Assembly: GCF_006539185.1 (NCBI RefSeq)
Contig: NZ_BJMN01000032.1
Coordinates: 62,001-126,000, forward strand
Source of the DNA: Streptomyces gardneri
GTDB lineage: Bacteria > Actinomycetota > Actinomycetes > Streptomycetales > Streptomycetaceae
Length of the DNA: 64,000 nt
Direction: 5' to 3'
Part shown: positions 15,520-24,047 of the stretch, piece by piece
How the letters are laid out: the number at the start of each line of letters is the position of its first letter
Position numbering within the stretch: the stretch's first letter is position 1
Program-made: the position numbers and the translations under genes
Notes under the pieces: model-generated
The model's database searches: none
Told to the model about the DNA's origin: nothing
The model's input: the letters and a program-made list of their open reading frames with translations, nothing else

Positions 15520-17013
15520 TCACATACGCGCCACGTGCAACCGCGTAGCGACCCACGCCCCCGCCGCCGCCACCGCCGCCATCGGCAGGAAGACCGCCGC
15601 GAAGGCCGTCGGGTGGGAGCCCGTCGTCGCGTGGGCGTTCACCGCGTGGCCGACCGCGCCACCGCCCAGCGCCGCGAAGGCCGCGCCGCCGATCGCGAGG
15701 AGCAGGACGTTCGAGAGGCCGTCCGAGATCTGGAGGGCGGCCGAGTTCGCGCCCGCCTCCTCCGGCGCCGAGAGCTTCAGGAGCAGCACGCTCGTCGAGG
15801 AGATCACCGCGCCCATGCCGAGGCAGCCGACGGCCCAGGCGGCCGCGACCACCCACACCGGCACCGCCGTGATCAGCACGCTCGGCGCCGCGGCTATCGC
15901 GAGCGCGACGAGGACCATCCCGAGGACGACCAGGCGTTCGCGGTACGGCTCCGTCCACGGCCGGGCCTGGATCCACGAGCCGAGCGCCCAGGTGAGGCCG
16001 CCGACGGCGAGGGAGAGCCCGGCCAGGGTGACGCTCAGACCGCGCTGGGTGACCAGCATCAGCGGGACGAAGGACTCGGCCGCGATGAAGGACCCGGCGG
16101 CGATGCCGCGCAGCAGGATGACCGAGGGCAGGCCGCGCGCCGCCCGGACGGTGCCGCGCGGCAGGAGCCCGCGCACGGCGGGCACGAGGAGCGCGACGCC
16201 CGCGGCGGCCGGGAGCAGGGAGAGCCAGCGCAGCTCCTGCCCGGCGTACTGGAGCAGTCCCGCACCGGCCGAGATCGCGAGCGCGAGTGCGATCCGCCGC
16301 CGGTCCCAGGGGGTGACGGGCGCCTGCGGGTCGGCGGGTCCCGAGGCGGTCCGGCGTATCGCGGGGAGGGCGAGGGCGAGCGGGAAGACGACGAGGACGG
16401 GGATGCCGACGAAGACCCAGCGCCAGCCGAGGTGCTCGGTGATCGTTCCGGAGGCGAGCGGTCCCACGACGGAGGGGACGACCCAGCTCGCGGCGAACGC
16501 GGCCATGATCGCGGGCCTGAGGTGTTCCGCGTACGCCCGGCTGACCACCACGTACAGCGCGACGATGACGAGGCCGCCGCCCAGTCCCTGCACGGCCCGG
16601 CCGAGGATGAACAGCCACATCGTGCCGGCGGTCCCGGAGAGGAACAGCCCGGCGGCGAAGGCGCTCATGCCGGCGGTGAGGGAGGCGAGCGGGCCGCTCC
16701 GGTCGGACCACTGGCCGGCCAGGACCATCGCGAAGAGGCTGGTGGTGAAGTACGCGGAGAAGGCGAAGGCGTAGAGGGAGACGCCGTTCAGCTCGCGGGC
16801 GGCGACGGGCATCGCGGTGCCGACGGCGGTGGCCTCGAAGGCGATGAGCAGGACGACGGAGACGATGCCGATGCTGAGCGCCCGGTGGTCACTGTCGAGG
16901 ACGGACCCCTTGGTGTCGTCGTGTGCGGCACGGGGTCCGGGGCTGTGGGCGGGGCCGGTGGCGACGTCGGTGTCGACGTCGGCGCCGGCCTCGCGGGGTT
17001 CGAGGGCGCTCAT
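15520..17013 (-). CDS. MFS transporter, DHA2-like drug exporter
   Basis: A 497-residue MFS protein with 12-14 hydrophobic segments. Segment 1 includes the FEATAVGTAMPVAA pattern typical of the DHA2/EmrB-like group; loop 2-3 has GQWSDRSGP and helix 4 has GRAVQGLGGG. These are motifs of drug:H+ antiporters. ATG 17013 was chosen because it begins MSALEPREAG and a G-run lies just upstream; a start 21 nt earlier is possible. The gene stands between the toxin-antitoxin pair and the ABC exporter, with about 190 bp to each upstream unit, so it has its own promoter. Substrate unknown. Confidence 0.85.
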   Translation of the reverse strand: MSALEPREAGADVDTDVATGPAHSPGPRAAHDDTKGSVLDSDHRALSIGIVSVVLLIAFEATAVGTAMPVAARELNGVSLYAFAFSAYFTTSLFAMVLAGQWSDRSGPLASLTAGMSAFAAGLFLSGTAGTMWLFILGRAVQGLGGGLVIVALYVVVSRAYAEHLRPAIMAAFAASWVVPSVVGPLASGTITEHLGWRWVFVGIPVLVVFPLALALPAIRRTASGPADPQAPVTPWDRRRIALALAISAGAGLLQYAGQELRWLSLLPAAAGVALLVPAVRGLLPRGTVRAARGLPSVILLRGIAAGSFIAAESFVPLMLVTQRGLSVTLAGLSLAVGGLTWALGSWIQARPWTEPYRERLVVLGMVLVALAIAAAPSVLITAVPVWVVAAAWAVGCLGMGAVISSTSVLLLKLSAPEEAGANSAALQISDGLSNVLLLAIGGAAFAALGGGAVGHAVNAHATTGSHPTAFAAVFLPMAAVAAAGAWVATRLHVARM

Positions 17014-17202
17014 CCCCCCAGAGTAAGAGGTCAACCACTGAATGACCCCTGTCAGGGATACCGGTCTTTGGTCCTCGGTCTCTGGTCCCGTCCGGGCCGG
17101 GAACGCCGACGGGGCGGCGTACTCCGACGCGCTGTCGGTGTACGCCGCCCTCGGGCGGTACGGGGTGCGGGGTGCGGGTGCCGGCCCGCGCTGTCACGGC
17201 GG

Positions 17203-17988
17203 TTACTTCGGGTCGCTGTTGAACTTCGAGGTCGACCAGAAGTAGCCGAGGACGGTGAGACCCACGCACCAGGCGACGGCGAGCCAGCCGTTGTGGCCGA
17301 TCTCGGTGCCGAGCAGGAGGCCGCGGAGGGTCTCGATGGCCGGGGTGAAGGGCTGGTACTCGGCGATCGGCTGGAACCAGCCGGGCATCGAGGCGATCGG
17401 GACGAAGGTGCTGGAGATGAGCGGCAGGAAGATCAGCGGCATCGCGTTGTTGCTGGCGGCCTCGGCGTTCGGGCTGATCAGGCCCATGCCGACGGCGATC
17501 CAGGTGAGGGCGGTGGCGAAGAGGACGAGCAGGCCGAAGGCGGCCAGCCACTCCAGGGCGGTCGCGCCGGTGGACCGGAAGCCGATGGCGACGGCGACGG
17601 CGCCGACGAGGACCACGCTCATCACGCACTGCAGGACGCTGCCGACGACGTGTCCGACGAGGACCGAGGGGCGGTGGATCGCCATCGTCCGGAAGCGGGC
17701 GATGATGCCCTCGGTCATGTCGTTGGAGACAGACACCGCGGTGCCGATGGTCGTGCTGCCGATGGTCATCAGGAGCAGGCCGGGGACGAGGTACGCGATG
17801 TAGTCGGCGCGGTCGCCGCCGCCGATGCCGGCGCTCATCGTGTCGCCGAAGATGTAGACGAAGAGCAGCAGGAGCATGACCGGCGTGAGCAGCAGGTTCA
17901 GCGTCAGGGACGGGTAGCGGCGGGCGTGCAGGAGGTTGCGGCGCAGCATCGTGGACGAGTCGCGCACGGCGAGGGAGAGGGAGCTCAT
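17203..17988 (-). CDS. ABC-2 type exporter permease (DrrB-like)
   Basis: A 261-residue membrane protein with six hydrophobic segments, starting at about residues 28-48 (LTLNLLLTPVMLLLLFVYIF). The conserved segment NDMTEGIIARFRTMAIHRPS and the later PLISSTFVPIASMPGW...F(T)PAIETLRG pattern identify the DrrB/NodJ ABC-2 permease group. With the upstream ATPase it would form a drug, lipid or antibiotic exporter. The permease start lies 72 bp after the ATPase stop, a gap filled with G-rich short repeats. Likely controlled by the divergent MarR-type regulator at 20017. Confidence 0.9.
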   Translation of the reverse strand: MSSLSLAVRDSSTMLRRNLLHARRYPSLTLNLLLTPVMLLLLFVYIFGDTMSAGIGGGDRADYIAYLVPGLLLMTIGSTTIGTAVSVSNDMTEGIIARFRTMAIHRPSVLVGHVVGSVLQCVMSVVLVGAVAVAIGFRSTGATALEWLAAFGLLVLFATALTWIAVGMGLISPNAEAASNNAMPLIFLPLISSTFVPIASMPGWFQPIAEYQPFTPAIETLRGLLLGTEIGHNGWLAVAWCVGLTVLGYFWSTSKFNSDPK

Positions 17989-18060
17989 CGGACGTTCTCC
18001 TCGAACTGGTTCGGCTGGGGGGGCTGAGCGGGCTGGGTGAGCTGAGCGGGCCGGGTGGGG

Positions 18061-19038
18061 CTAGGCGGGCTGGTTGGGCACAGTGGGCCGCATGGCCTGA
18101 GCGGGCTGAGCGGGCACCTTCGAGCCGGTGAGGGCGAAGAACACGTCGTCGAGGTCGGGGGTGTGGACGGTCAGTTCGTCCGCCTCGACACCGGCGGAGT
18201 CCAGCCGGTCGAGGAGGGACCGCAGTTCGCGCTGGCTGCCGTCGCTGGGGATCCGCAGCGACAGCGAGTCGTCGTCCCCGGACGCCCCAGGGAAGGCGCC
18301 GGTGGCGCTCCGGTACGCGGCCGGGTCGGTGAAGCGGAGGCGTACGTGCCCACCGGGGATGAGGCGCTTCAGCTCCTCGGCGGTGCCTTCGGCGGCGATC
18401 CTGCCGTCGTTGAGGACGGCGATGCGGTCGGCGAGTTCGTCGGCCTCCTCCAGGTACTGGGTCGTGAGGAAGACGGTGACGCCGTCGGAGACGAGTTCGC
18501 GGATGATCTGCCACATGTTGTGACGGCTGCGCGGGTCGAGGCCGGTGGTCGGTTCGTCGAGGAAGATGATCCGCGGGTCGCCGACCAGGGTCATGGCGAT
18601 GTCGAGCCGGCGCTTCATGCCGCCGGAGTAGGTGGAGGCGGGCTTCTTCGCGGCCTCCGTCAGGTCGAAGCGCTCCAGGAGTTCGGCGGCGACCCGCCGT
18701 CCCTCGCGCTTGGAGAGGTGGTGGAGGTCCGCCATGAGGAGCATGTTCTCCTCGCCGGTGATCAGGCCGTCGACCGCGGAGAACTGGCCGGTGACGCCGA
18801 TCGCGGCCCGGACCGCCTGCGGGGCGGTGGCGAGGTCGTGGCCGCCGATGCGGATCTCGCCGGCGTCGGCACCGACCAGGGTGGAGAGGATCTTGACGGC
18901 GGTGGTCTTGCCGGCGCCGTTCGGGCCGAGCAGGGAGAAGATCGTCCCTTCGGGGACGGCCAGGTCGACACCGTCGAGGACGAGCTTGTCGCCGTAGGAC
19001 TTGCGCAGCCCGTTCGCCGCGATGGCCAGGTCGGTCAT
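18061..19038 (-). CDS. ABC exporter ATPase (DrrA-like)
   Basis: A 325-residue ABC ATPase. Walker A is LLGPNGAGKTTAVKIL (about residues 36-51), the Q-loop is in TGQFSAVDGLITGEENM, the signature is YSGGMKRRLDIAMTL, Walker B is IIFLDEPTTGLDP, and the switch region is LTTQYLEEADELADRI (a Gln where the usual His sits, as in DrrA). A DrrA-type C-terminal domain of ~90 residues follows and ends near TPDLDDVFFALTG. Those features place it with daunorubicin-resistance type exporters. It precedes the permease and follows a DUF4097 gene on the same strand, so the three are probably one operon. Confidence 0.94.
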   Translation of the reverse strand: MTDLAIAANGLRKSYGDKLVLDGVDLAVPEGTIFSLLGPNGAGKTTAVKILSTLVGADAGEIRIGGHDLATAPQAVRAAIGVTGQFSAVDGLITGEENMLLMADLHHLSKREGRRVAAELLERFDLTEAAKKPASTYSGGMKRRLDIAMTLVGDPRIIFLDEPTTGLDPRSRHNMWQIIRELVSDGVTVFLTTQYLEEADELADRIAVLNDGRIAAEGTAEELKRLIPGGHVRLRFTDPAAYRSATGAFPGASGDDDSLSLRIPSDGSQRELRSLLDRLDSAGVEADELTVHTPDLDDVFFALTGSKVPAQPAQAMRPTVPNQPA

Positions 19039-19092
19039 GGGGAGTGCTCCTTCAGAGTCTTCGGGCAGTCGCTGCGGGTGGGGGAGTGGCGG

Positions 19093-19764
19093 TCAGAGGC
19101 TGCGGGCGGTGATGTCGCCGTAGGCGGTGGTGGCCTGGATGTTGAGGCCGGCCGTGGCGCCCTCGCTGTTGCGGAGGCTGTTGGTGATACGGCCGAAGGC
19201 GGTGCCGGCGTCGAGGGTGGCGGAGACACCGCGGGCGGCGCCGACCTCCAGGTCACCGGCCTCCGTGCGCAGCACGACCTCGCCGCGCATCGCCTCGGCG
19301 ATCCGGATGTCGCCCTTGCTCGTGGTGATCTGCGCGGCCCCGCCCAGGCGGCCGACCGTGATGCCACCGGCCTGGAGGGTCAGGTGGGCGGCGGCGGTCT
19401 CGTCGAGCTTGACCGTGCCCTGCGCGCCCTCGAAGGTGACGTCACCGAGGCGTCCGACGCCGCGGAGGTCGGCGGCGGCCGTCTTCGCCTCGACGTGAGA
19501 GCCGGCCGGCAGCTGGACCGTCACCTCGACCGAGCCCGAGTTGCCCAGGATCCGGTTCTTCGGCTGCGCCGCCTCGATCCGCAGCACACCGTCGGCGTAG
19601 GCGACCGCGACCTGCTCCGCGGCCTTCACGTCACGGCCCTTCGAGGCGTCCACCGGGAGGACCTCGACCGTGGCGTCGGCCCGGTCGGCGGCGATGAACC
19701 GGACCAGACCCGCCGGGACGTCCAGGACGACGGAGACCGGGGCGGTGGTGGCGAACTTGTTCAT
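19093..19764 (-). CDS. DUF4097-family beta-repeat protein
   Basis: A 223-residue protein made of repeated short beta-strands with alternating hydrophobic residues, such as AHLTLQAGGITVGRLGGAAQ, TSKGDIRIAEAM and RTEAGDLEVGAARG, the signature of the DUF4097 right-handed beta-helix-like domain. No signal peptide. The ATG follows AGGAG at a good distance. It is the first gene of the ABC exporter operon; DUF4097 proteins often sit beside such exporters in Streptomyces, though their role is unknown. Confidence 0.85.
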   Translation of the reverse strand: MNKFATTAPVSVVLDVPAGLVRFIAADRADATVEVLPVDASKGRDVKAAEQVAVAYADGVLRIEAAQPKNRILGNSGSVEVTVQLPAGSHVEAKTAAADLRGVGRLGDVTFEGAQGTVKLDETAAAHLTLQAGGITVGRLGGAAQITTSKGDIRIAEAMRGEVVLRTEAGDLEVGAARGVSATLDAGTAFGRITNSLRNSEGATAGLNIQATTAYGDITARSL

Positions 19765-19830
19765 GACGTACTCCTCGGTTTCTGGGTCGGGGCTCTCGGA
19801 CTCTTGCCCGCGCCGTTTCCGACAAGAGAA

Positions 19831-19859
19831 ACGCTACGTTGCATTCGAGAGTCGAGCAA
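19831..19859 (-). promoter_or_regulatory. Predicted promoter of the DUF4097-ABC exporter operon
   Basis: Read on the minus strand, TTGCTC (19859-19854) and TAGCGT (19836-19831) are separated by 17 bp. The spacer contains a CGTTGCAT-type element repeated nearby, so repressor binding would block the promoter. Confidence 0.55.
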
Positions 19860-19904
19860 CAACTTCGTTGCATCAAATCCCCATCACTGCAGGTCAATGC
19901 CAGG

Positions 19905-19966
19905 ATTTCATTGCAACCATCCTGAGCCCTAACGCAACGACCGCAATCCTTGCGTTGCAATGAAAT
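19905..19966. promoter_or_regulatory. Operator region: 13-bp inverted repeat with TTGCAAC core
   Basis: A perfect 13-bp inverted repeat (19905-19917 and 19954-19966, core CATTGCAAC/GTTGCAATG) is separated by 36 bp. A second inverted repeat AACGCAA/TTGCGTT lies inside (19931-19937, 19950-19956), and further GTTGCAT copies occur near 19839 and 19867. They lie between divergent promoters, so they are probable binding sites for the MarR-type regulator. Confidence 0.6.
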
Positions 19967-19984
19967 GGAAGTGAACGCTATAGT
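19955..19984 (+). promoter_or_regulatory. Predicted promoter of the HTH_38-MarR regulator gene
   Basis: TTGCAA (19955-19960) and TATAGT (19979-19984) with an 18-bp spacer form a good vegetative promoter. The -35 box coincides with the right arm of the 13-bp inverted repeat, consistent with autorepression. Confidence 0.6.
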
Positions 19985-20016
19985 GAAGGCGTCCGAGACG
20001 CACAGAGGAGACAGCG

Positions 20017-20754
20017 ATGCCCGGAGGCAGGCTCACCCAGCAGGAACGTCAGCAGATCGCGCTGGGACTGGCCGACGGCCTCGCCTACGCCGAGATCGCC
20101 AGACGCCTCGACCGGCCGACCTCGACCATCACGCGCGAGGTGATGCGGAACGGCGGCCCCACCTCCTACCGCGCCGACCTGGCCCACCGCGCGACCGAAC
20201 GCCGCGCGCACCGGAGCAGGCAGAGCACGCCCCGGAGCCCGGAGGCGCTCCCGCAGGCCCACGGGCGTGACCCCGAGGCCGTGCGCGAGTACGAGGAAGT
20301 CCTCACCACCGTCTTCATGCAGTCCGGCATGCCCAAGATGATGTCCGGGGTGATGGCGTGCCTCTGCATCAGCGACACGGGCAGTCTCACCGCGGCCGAA
20401 CTCGTCCAGCGCCTCCAGGTCAGCCCGGCGACCATCTCCAAGGCGATCGCCTTCCTGGAGAACCAGGCCTTCGTCCGTCGGGAGCGCGACGAGGGCCGCC
20501 GCGAGCGCTACACCGTCGACGCCGACGTCTGGTACCAGTCGATGATGGCCAGCGCCCGGGCCACGTCCATGATCGTCGAGACCGCACGGCAGGGCGTCGG
20601 CGTCCTCGGGGCCGGCACCCCGGCCGGCACCCGGCTCGAGAACATCGCCCGGTTCCTCGACTACGTCAGCGAGAGCACCGCGCGCGCCGCGGAACAGGCC
20701 CGCGCGATCCTCCACACGGCCCCGGAGACGCCCCCGGACACGACGACCGCCTGA
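20017..20754 (+). CDS. Transcriptional regulator: HTH_38 (IS30-like) domain fused to a MarR/GbsR domain
   Basis: A 245-residue protein with two DNA-binding parts. Residues 1-60 match the HTH_38 domain found at the N-terminus of IS30 transposases (RLTQQERQQIALGLADG, YAEIARRLDRPTSTITREV, then GGPTSYRA). Residues ~95-180 form a MarR/GbsR winged helix (SLTAAELVQRLQVSPATISK, AIAFLENQAFVRRERDEGRR). No transposase catalytic domain is present. Good GAGGAGA ribosome site. It diverges from the DUF4097-ABC exporter operon, which it probably represses together with itself through the TTGCAAC repeats between them. The ligand is probably an exporter substrate. Confidence 0.85.
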   Translation: MPGGRLTQQERQQIALGLADGLAYAEIARRLDRPTSTITREVMRNGGPTSYRADLAHRATERRAHRSRQSTPRSPEALPQAHGRDPEAVREYEEVLTTVFMQSGMPKMMSGVMACLCISDTGSLTAAELVQRLQVSPATISKAIAFLENQAFVRRERDEGRRERYTVDADVWYQSMMASARATSMIVETARQGVGVLGAGTPAGTRLENIARFLDYVSESTARAAEQARAILHTAPETPPDTTTA

Positions 20755-20774
20755 GCCCTGCCGGCCCGACTGTG

Positions 20775-20796
20775 AACGGGGTGTGGCAGCCCCGTT
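20775..20796 (+). terminator. Possible terminator after the MarR-type gene
   Basis: A 7-bp stem AACGGGG/CCCCGTT with an 8-nt loop, 20 bp after the stop codon. Short but well placed. Confidence 0.45.
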
Positions 20797-20825
20797 GCAG
20801 TCGTATGGCACGGCCCCCGAACCCC

Positions 20826-20855
20826 TTGAGCCCCTCCCGCCCGCCGCCCTACGGT
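20826..20855 (+). promoter_or_regulatory. Predicted tRNA-Cys promoter
   Basis: TTGAGC (20826-20831) and TACGGT (20850-20855) with an 18-bp spacer, about 20 bp before the mature tRNA 5' end. Confidence 0.55.
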
Positions 20856-20873
20856 CGTACCAGTGCACAACAC

Positions 20874-20948
20874 GACCGTGTGCCCGAGTGGTTCAGGGAC
20901 TCGCCTGCAAAGCGAGGTACGTGGGTTCAATTCCCGCCACGGTCTCCA
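20874..20948 (+). tRNA. tRNA-Cys (GCA)
   Basis: The acceptor stem GACCGTG (20874-20880) pairs perfectly with CACGGTC (20938-20944). It is followed by discriminator T and an encoded CCA (20946-20948). The anticodon stem CTCGC/GCGAG encloses loop CTGCAAA with anticodon GCA at 20907-20909. The T-loop is TTCAATT. U73 is the known identity base for cysteine tRNA. It is the left boundary of the type VII-associated region. Confidence 0.95.
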
Positions 20949-20966
20949 CCGCCTCGACCAGGCGAA

Positions 20967-21006
20967 AAGCAAGGGCGGCATCCCGGAGGGGATGCCGCCC
21001 TTGCTT
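20967..21006 (+). terminator. Strong terminator after tRNA-Cys
   Basis: A perfect 18-bp stem (20967-20984 with 20989-21006) and a 4-nt loop GGAG with A/T flanks. It serves the tRNA and, from the other side, the lipoprotein gene ending at 21025. Confidence 0.9.
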
Positions 21007-21024
21007 GCGTTCGTCTATTGCGGC

Positions 21025-21714
21025 TCACTGCGGCAGGAGCGACTCCGGGATCGTCACCGGGTCCTGGCAGCCCAGCCGCTTCTGGGTGTCCCGCACGAAG
21101 GGCGTCAGCAGCTTCCCGGACAGCGTCTCCCTGTCCGTACCGATCCCCTGGCTCCGCACCGACACCTGGAGCGGCAGTTCCCGCTCCTGGCCGGCCGCCG
21201 CCCCGGGAACCCGGCAGGGAACCACCGCGACAAGGGCGTCCATCGGCTGCCGCTCCCACTGGACGTACACGTCCTCGGCGGCCTTGGTCCACTTCCGTTG
21301 CTTGTCGGCCACGGTCACGGAGTCCATGGTGAAGACGGACCACTGGACCCGTGCGTCGACCCGCCGGATGCTCTCCCCTTCCGCCGTGGACATCCGGCAC
21401 GGCTCGTACGTGGAGCGCGACAGGTCCTCGCTCCCGGGGACGTACGACCGCGCCTCCTTGAGCATCGCCTCCCCGACCTTCGCCCAGGGCAGGCTCTCGG
21501 CGCGGAAGTCGGAGTCGCCCAGGATCGCGCGGGCCGCGGACACACCGCCGGCGCCGAGGACCTCCTCGCAGACCTTCAGCGCCTTCACCGTCTCCGGCCC
21601 GGGCCCCTCGGCCTCGCCGTCCCCGCCGCCGGAGCAGCCCGTCAGCGCCGTCAGCGCCGCCGCCAGAGCCACGGCACCGGCAAGAGCCGTCGACCTCGTC
21701 GTCTTCAACGTCAC
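21025..21714 (-). CDS. Lipoprotein of type VII-associated module A
   Basis: A 229-residue predicted lipoprotein: hydrophobic signal with lipobox LTGC (Cys at about residue 27), then Ser/Gly-rich linker. The rest is soluble, with further Cys residues (VCEEVL, EPCRMS, VPCRV, LGCQD) that could form disulfides outside the cell. It begins with a GTG that overlaps the stop of the preceding 773-aa gene (GTGA), so the two are translationally coupled. A paralogous lipoprotein follows the paralogous large protein at 30400-31071. The position directly after a predicted secreted WXG protein fits a surface-exposed partner, receptor or immunity protein (inference). Confidence 0.85.
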   Translation of the reverse strand: MTLKTTRSTALAGAVALAAALTALTGCSGGGDGEAEGPGPETVKALKVCEEVLGAGGVSAARAILGDSDFRAESLPWAKVGEAMLKEARSYVPGSEDLSRSTYEPCRMSTAEGESIRRVDARVQWSVFTMDSVTVADKQRKWTKAAEDVYVQWERQPMDALVAVVPCRVPGAAAGQERELPLQVSVRSQGIGTDRETLSGKLLTPFVRDTQKRLGCQDPVTIPESLLPQ

Positions 21715-24032
21715 TTGTTCCTCGTCAGGTTCTGCACGTCCAGGCGGCCCGCGTCGTAGGAGTGCTCGACCGCCGCCATCAGGTCCCGCCGCTCCTGCTG
21801 CGTCATGTGGTGCGTCTCGGCGAGGTTCAGGATCGGGACGGCCGCGGCGGCCTCACCCGCCTTGCTCACGTCCAGGACGGCGCCGTCGGCCTCGTCGTCG
21901 TTCTTGTACTCGTTGTCCTTCAGGTACTGCAGCGTGTCGGCGGCGTAGCCCGTGCTGACCGTGGAGCCCACGGTCTCCATGACGAGCGGGACCGCGGTCG
22001 CCGCCACGAGCCCGGCGGCGGGGCCGAGGACCACGGCCGAACCGACGCCCACCACCACGGCGACGCTGCCGCTGACGGCCGACTTGCGCCACTCGGCCTG
22101 CTTCTCCAGCTCCAGGTTCTTGGCCTCTTCCTGGTCCTTGAAGTCGATGGCGATCTGCGCGACGCGCGACTCGTCGAGGATTCCGTGGACCTTGGTGGCG
22201 TTGTGCGCGAAGGTGAGGGCGGAGTCCTTGTCCCCCTCCAGCGCCTTGATGCCACTGGCCTCGAAGACCTGCTGAGCGGCGGACATCGTCTTGTACCCGT
22301 CCTCGTCGCTCGCCACGGCGTTCATGAACCTGAGGCTCGCGCCCTCCCCGAAGTCGGTCCGTGAGCTGCCGTCGCTGCTCGCCGGGAAGAGCTGGTCCCG
22401 GCCCAGGGAGTCGCCGGTGCCGCCGAAGTTGTAGGTCGAGTAGTTCAGGTCGTCGATGTAGGCCGCGCCCATGTTGCCCAGGCTGTCCATGAGCGTCTTG
22501 TGCTGCTCGCGCAGCTCGGTGTTCGTGCCGTACGTGTCGATGACCTGCTTCATGATCTCGGCGGACTTCTCGTCCCGGTGCAGCTGGGGGCTGGGGTCGT
22601 CCCAGCCGTGGCCCGTGGTCGCCGCCTCCAGGGCGTGGCCGAGGGCGTCCGGCATGTACCCCATGGTCTTCGTGAGGTCGTCCGGGTTGTGGCCCTCGAC
22701 GTCGGGGAAGAAGTCGTAGTCCTTGTTCTGGAAGTAGTTCAGGTAGCCGGTCTGGTTCCCGTCCTTCTTCGGGTCCAGGTCGACCGTCCCGCCGAGGCTG
22801 CCGTCCTTGTTGTACGAGGTCGGGTCCTTGGAGAAGTACTCCTTCGCCGCCTCCGGGCTGTGGCCGAGCGCCTCCAGCATCGAGATCATCGGGTCGAAGC
22901 CCGAGCCGTTGACCCCGGACGGGTTGTACTGGTTCTTCAGCCAACCGGCGCCCATCGGCTTGCTGTTGGCGAAGAGGTACGGGTCCTTGGCGTGGAGCTG
23001 GGTGACGTGCTCCGCGATGGGGACGAGGAACTTCGGGTCGTAGTTGCCGTAGCGCATGATGCCGCCGAGCAACTGGTAGCCGAAGGCCGGGTTGTTGTCG
23101 TACTTGACGAGGGGGATGCGCTCCGTGCCCAGCTTGCGCATGTCCGTGGACCACTTGTCGGTCCAGGCGTCGCCGCCCTGCGTGGCCGTCGCCAGGTTCA
23201 TGCCCAGGTTCCGCTGGAGCTCCTGGACGTCCGCGAGGCGTTCCTTGTCGACCTTCGAGTAGTCGTAGGTGTCCGTGGACAGCTGGCCGAAGAACTCCAG
23301 GGAGCCCTTCGGGCCGAGGCCGTCGTAGAAGGTCCTGGAGAACTCCTTGGAGCCGCTGTTGTCCTTCAGCAGCTCGTTGAGGCGCATCAGCTCCTCGTGC
23401 GAGATGTCCCGGCCCTTCTTGGCCAGGTCGACGGCGCGCTGCGCCTCCTCGGCGTCGAGGCTGGTGTACTTCGGCCCGCTGAAGTTGTGCTTGTCCCCGG
23501 TGATGTTGGCCTTGAGCGCGTTGGAGCAGGCCACGTCGGCCTCGGTGCAGACCTCCAGGATCGCCTTGATCCGCTGCTCCATCGCCTGGATGTCGGCGCG
23601 TTCCTTGCGCACCAGGTCCTGGAAGTCGGGGTCGTGCCGGGCGCCCGGGTCCTTGATGGCGGAGAGCGGTTCCCTGGCCTCGACGGTGCCGTCGGGCTTC
23701 ACCCGGAAGCCCTTCGCGGGGGCGTCGGTCTCGGCAATCGCCTTGAGGTCGTCCTTCGCCTTCTTGAAGGCGTTGTAGCCGTCCTCCAGGACCTTGTGGA
23801 TGCCGTCGGCGGCCTTCGCCGCGTCCTCGAACTCCTTCGCCGTCTTGTCCACGAACGGCTTCGTGACCTCGGCGTTCACACCGCGCCAGTAGTCGTCCCT
23901 GGCCTTCGCGGCCATCGTCGTACGGGCGTCCTCGGCGAGCTTGTCCAGCTTGCCCTTCATCGCGGACCAGTCGTCGGCCGCCGCCTTCATCTTGTCGAGC
24001 GGCGCGTGGTGCACGTTGTCGTAGGTCAACAC
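21711..24032 (-). CDS. Large WXG-type protein (DUF6571-like) of module A, predicted type VII substrate
   Basis: A 773-residue protein. The N-terminal ~100 residues form a predicted helical hairpin with a true WXG motif (Trp49-Arg-Gly51 in DDYWRGVNA), the mark of ESX/type VII substrates. The central part is conserved with the paralogue at 31068-33386: GPKGSLEFF, DPMISMLEALGHSPEA, GHALEAATTGH, DSLGNMGAAYIDDLN and ILDESRVAQI. Near residues 650-687 lies a Gly/Val/Ala-rich hydrophobic stretch (VAVVVGVGSAVVLGPAAGLV) that could insert into a membrane. It has no signal peptide. GTG start with only a weak ribosome site, 15 bp after the upstream small WXG gene. The family name is recalled from Streptomyces annotations; biochemical function is unknown. 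Confidence 0.78.
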   Translation of the reverse strand: MLTYDNVHHAPLDKMKAAADDWSAMKGKLDKLAEDARTTMAAKARDDYWRGVNAEVTKPFVDKTAKEFEDAAKAADGIHKVLEDGYNAFKKAKDDLKAIAETDAPAKGFRVKPDGTVEAREPLSAIKDPGARHDPDFQDLVRKERADIQAMEQRIKAILEVCTEADVACSNALKANITGDKHNFSGPKYTSLDAEEAQRAVDLAKKGRDISHEELMRLNELLKDNSGSKEFSRTFYDGLGPKGSLEFFGQLSTDTYDYSKVDKERLADVQELQRNLGMNLATATQGGDAWTDKWSTDMRKLGTERIPLVKYDNNPAFGYQLLGGIMRYGNYDPKFLVPIAEHVTQLHAKDPYLFANSKPMGAGWLKNQYNPSGVNGSGFDPMISMLEALGHSPEAAKEYFSKDPTSYNKDGSLGGTVDLDPKKDGNQTGYLNYFQNKDYDFFPDVEGHNPDDLTKTMGYMPDALGHALEAATTGHGWDDPSPQLHRDEKSAEIMKQVIDTYGTNTELREQHKTLMDSLGNMGAAYIDDLNYSTYNFGGTGDSLGRDQLFPASSDGSSRTDFGEGASLRFMNAVASDEDGYKTMSAAQQVFEASGIKALEGDKDSALTFAHNATKVHGILDESRVAQIAIDFKDQEEAKNLELEKQAEWRKSAVSGSVAVVVGVGSAVVLGPAAGLVAATAVPLVMETVGSTVSTGYAADTLQYLKDNEYKNDDEADGAVLDVSKAGEAAAAVPILNLAETHHMTQQERRDLMAAVEHSYDAGRLDVQNLTRNK

Positions 24033-24047
24033 AGCGGGGCCCCCGGC

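Noticed and set aside
18000..18120. G-rich short repeats between the ABC ATPase and permease genes as a regulatory array
   Set aside because: The repeats are irregular (GGGCTGAGCGGGCT-like) and run into the coding end of the ATPase; they look like low-complexity slippage.
20017..20200. IS30 transposase fragment
   Set aside because: The HTH_38 domain continues in frame into a MarR domain with its own promoter and operators; there is no DDE domain or terminal repeat.
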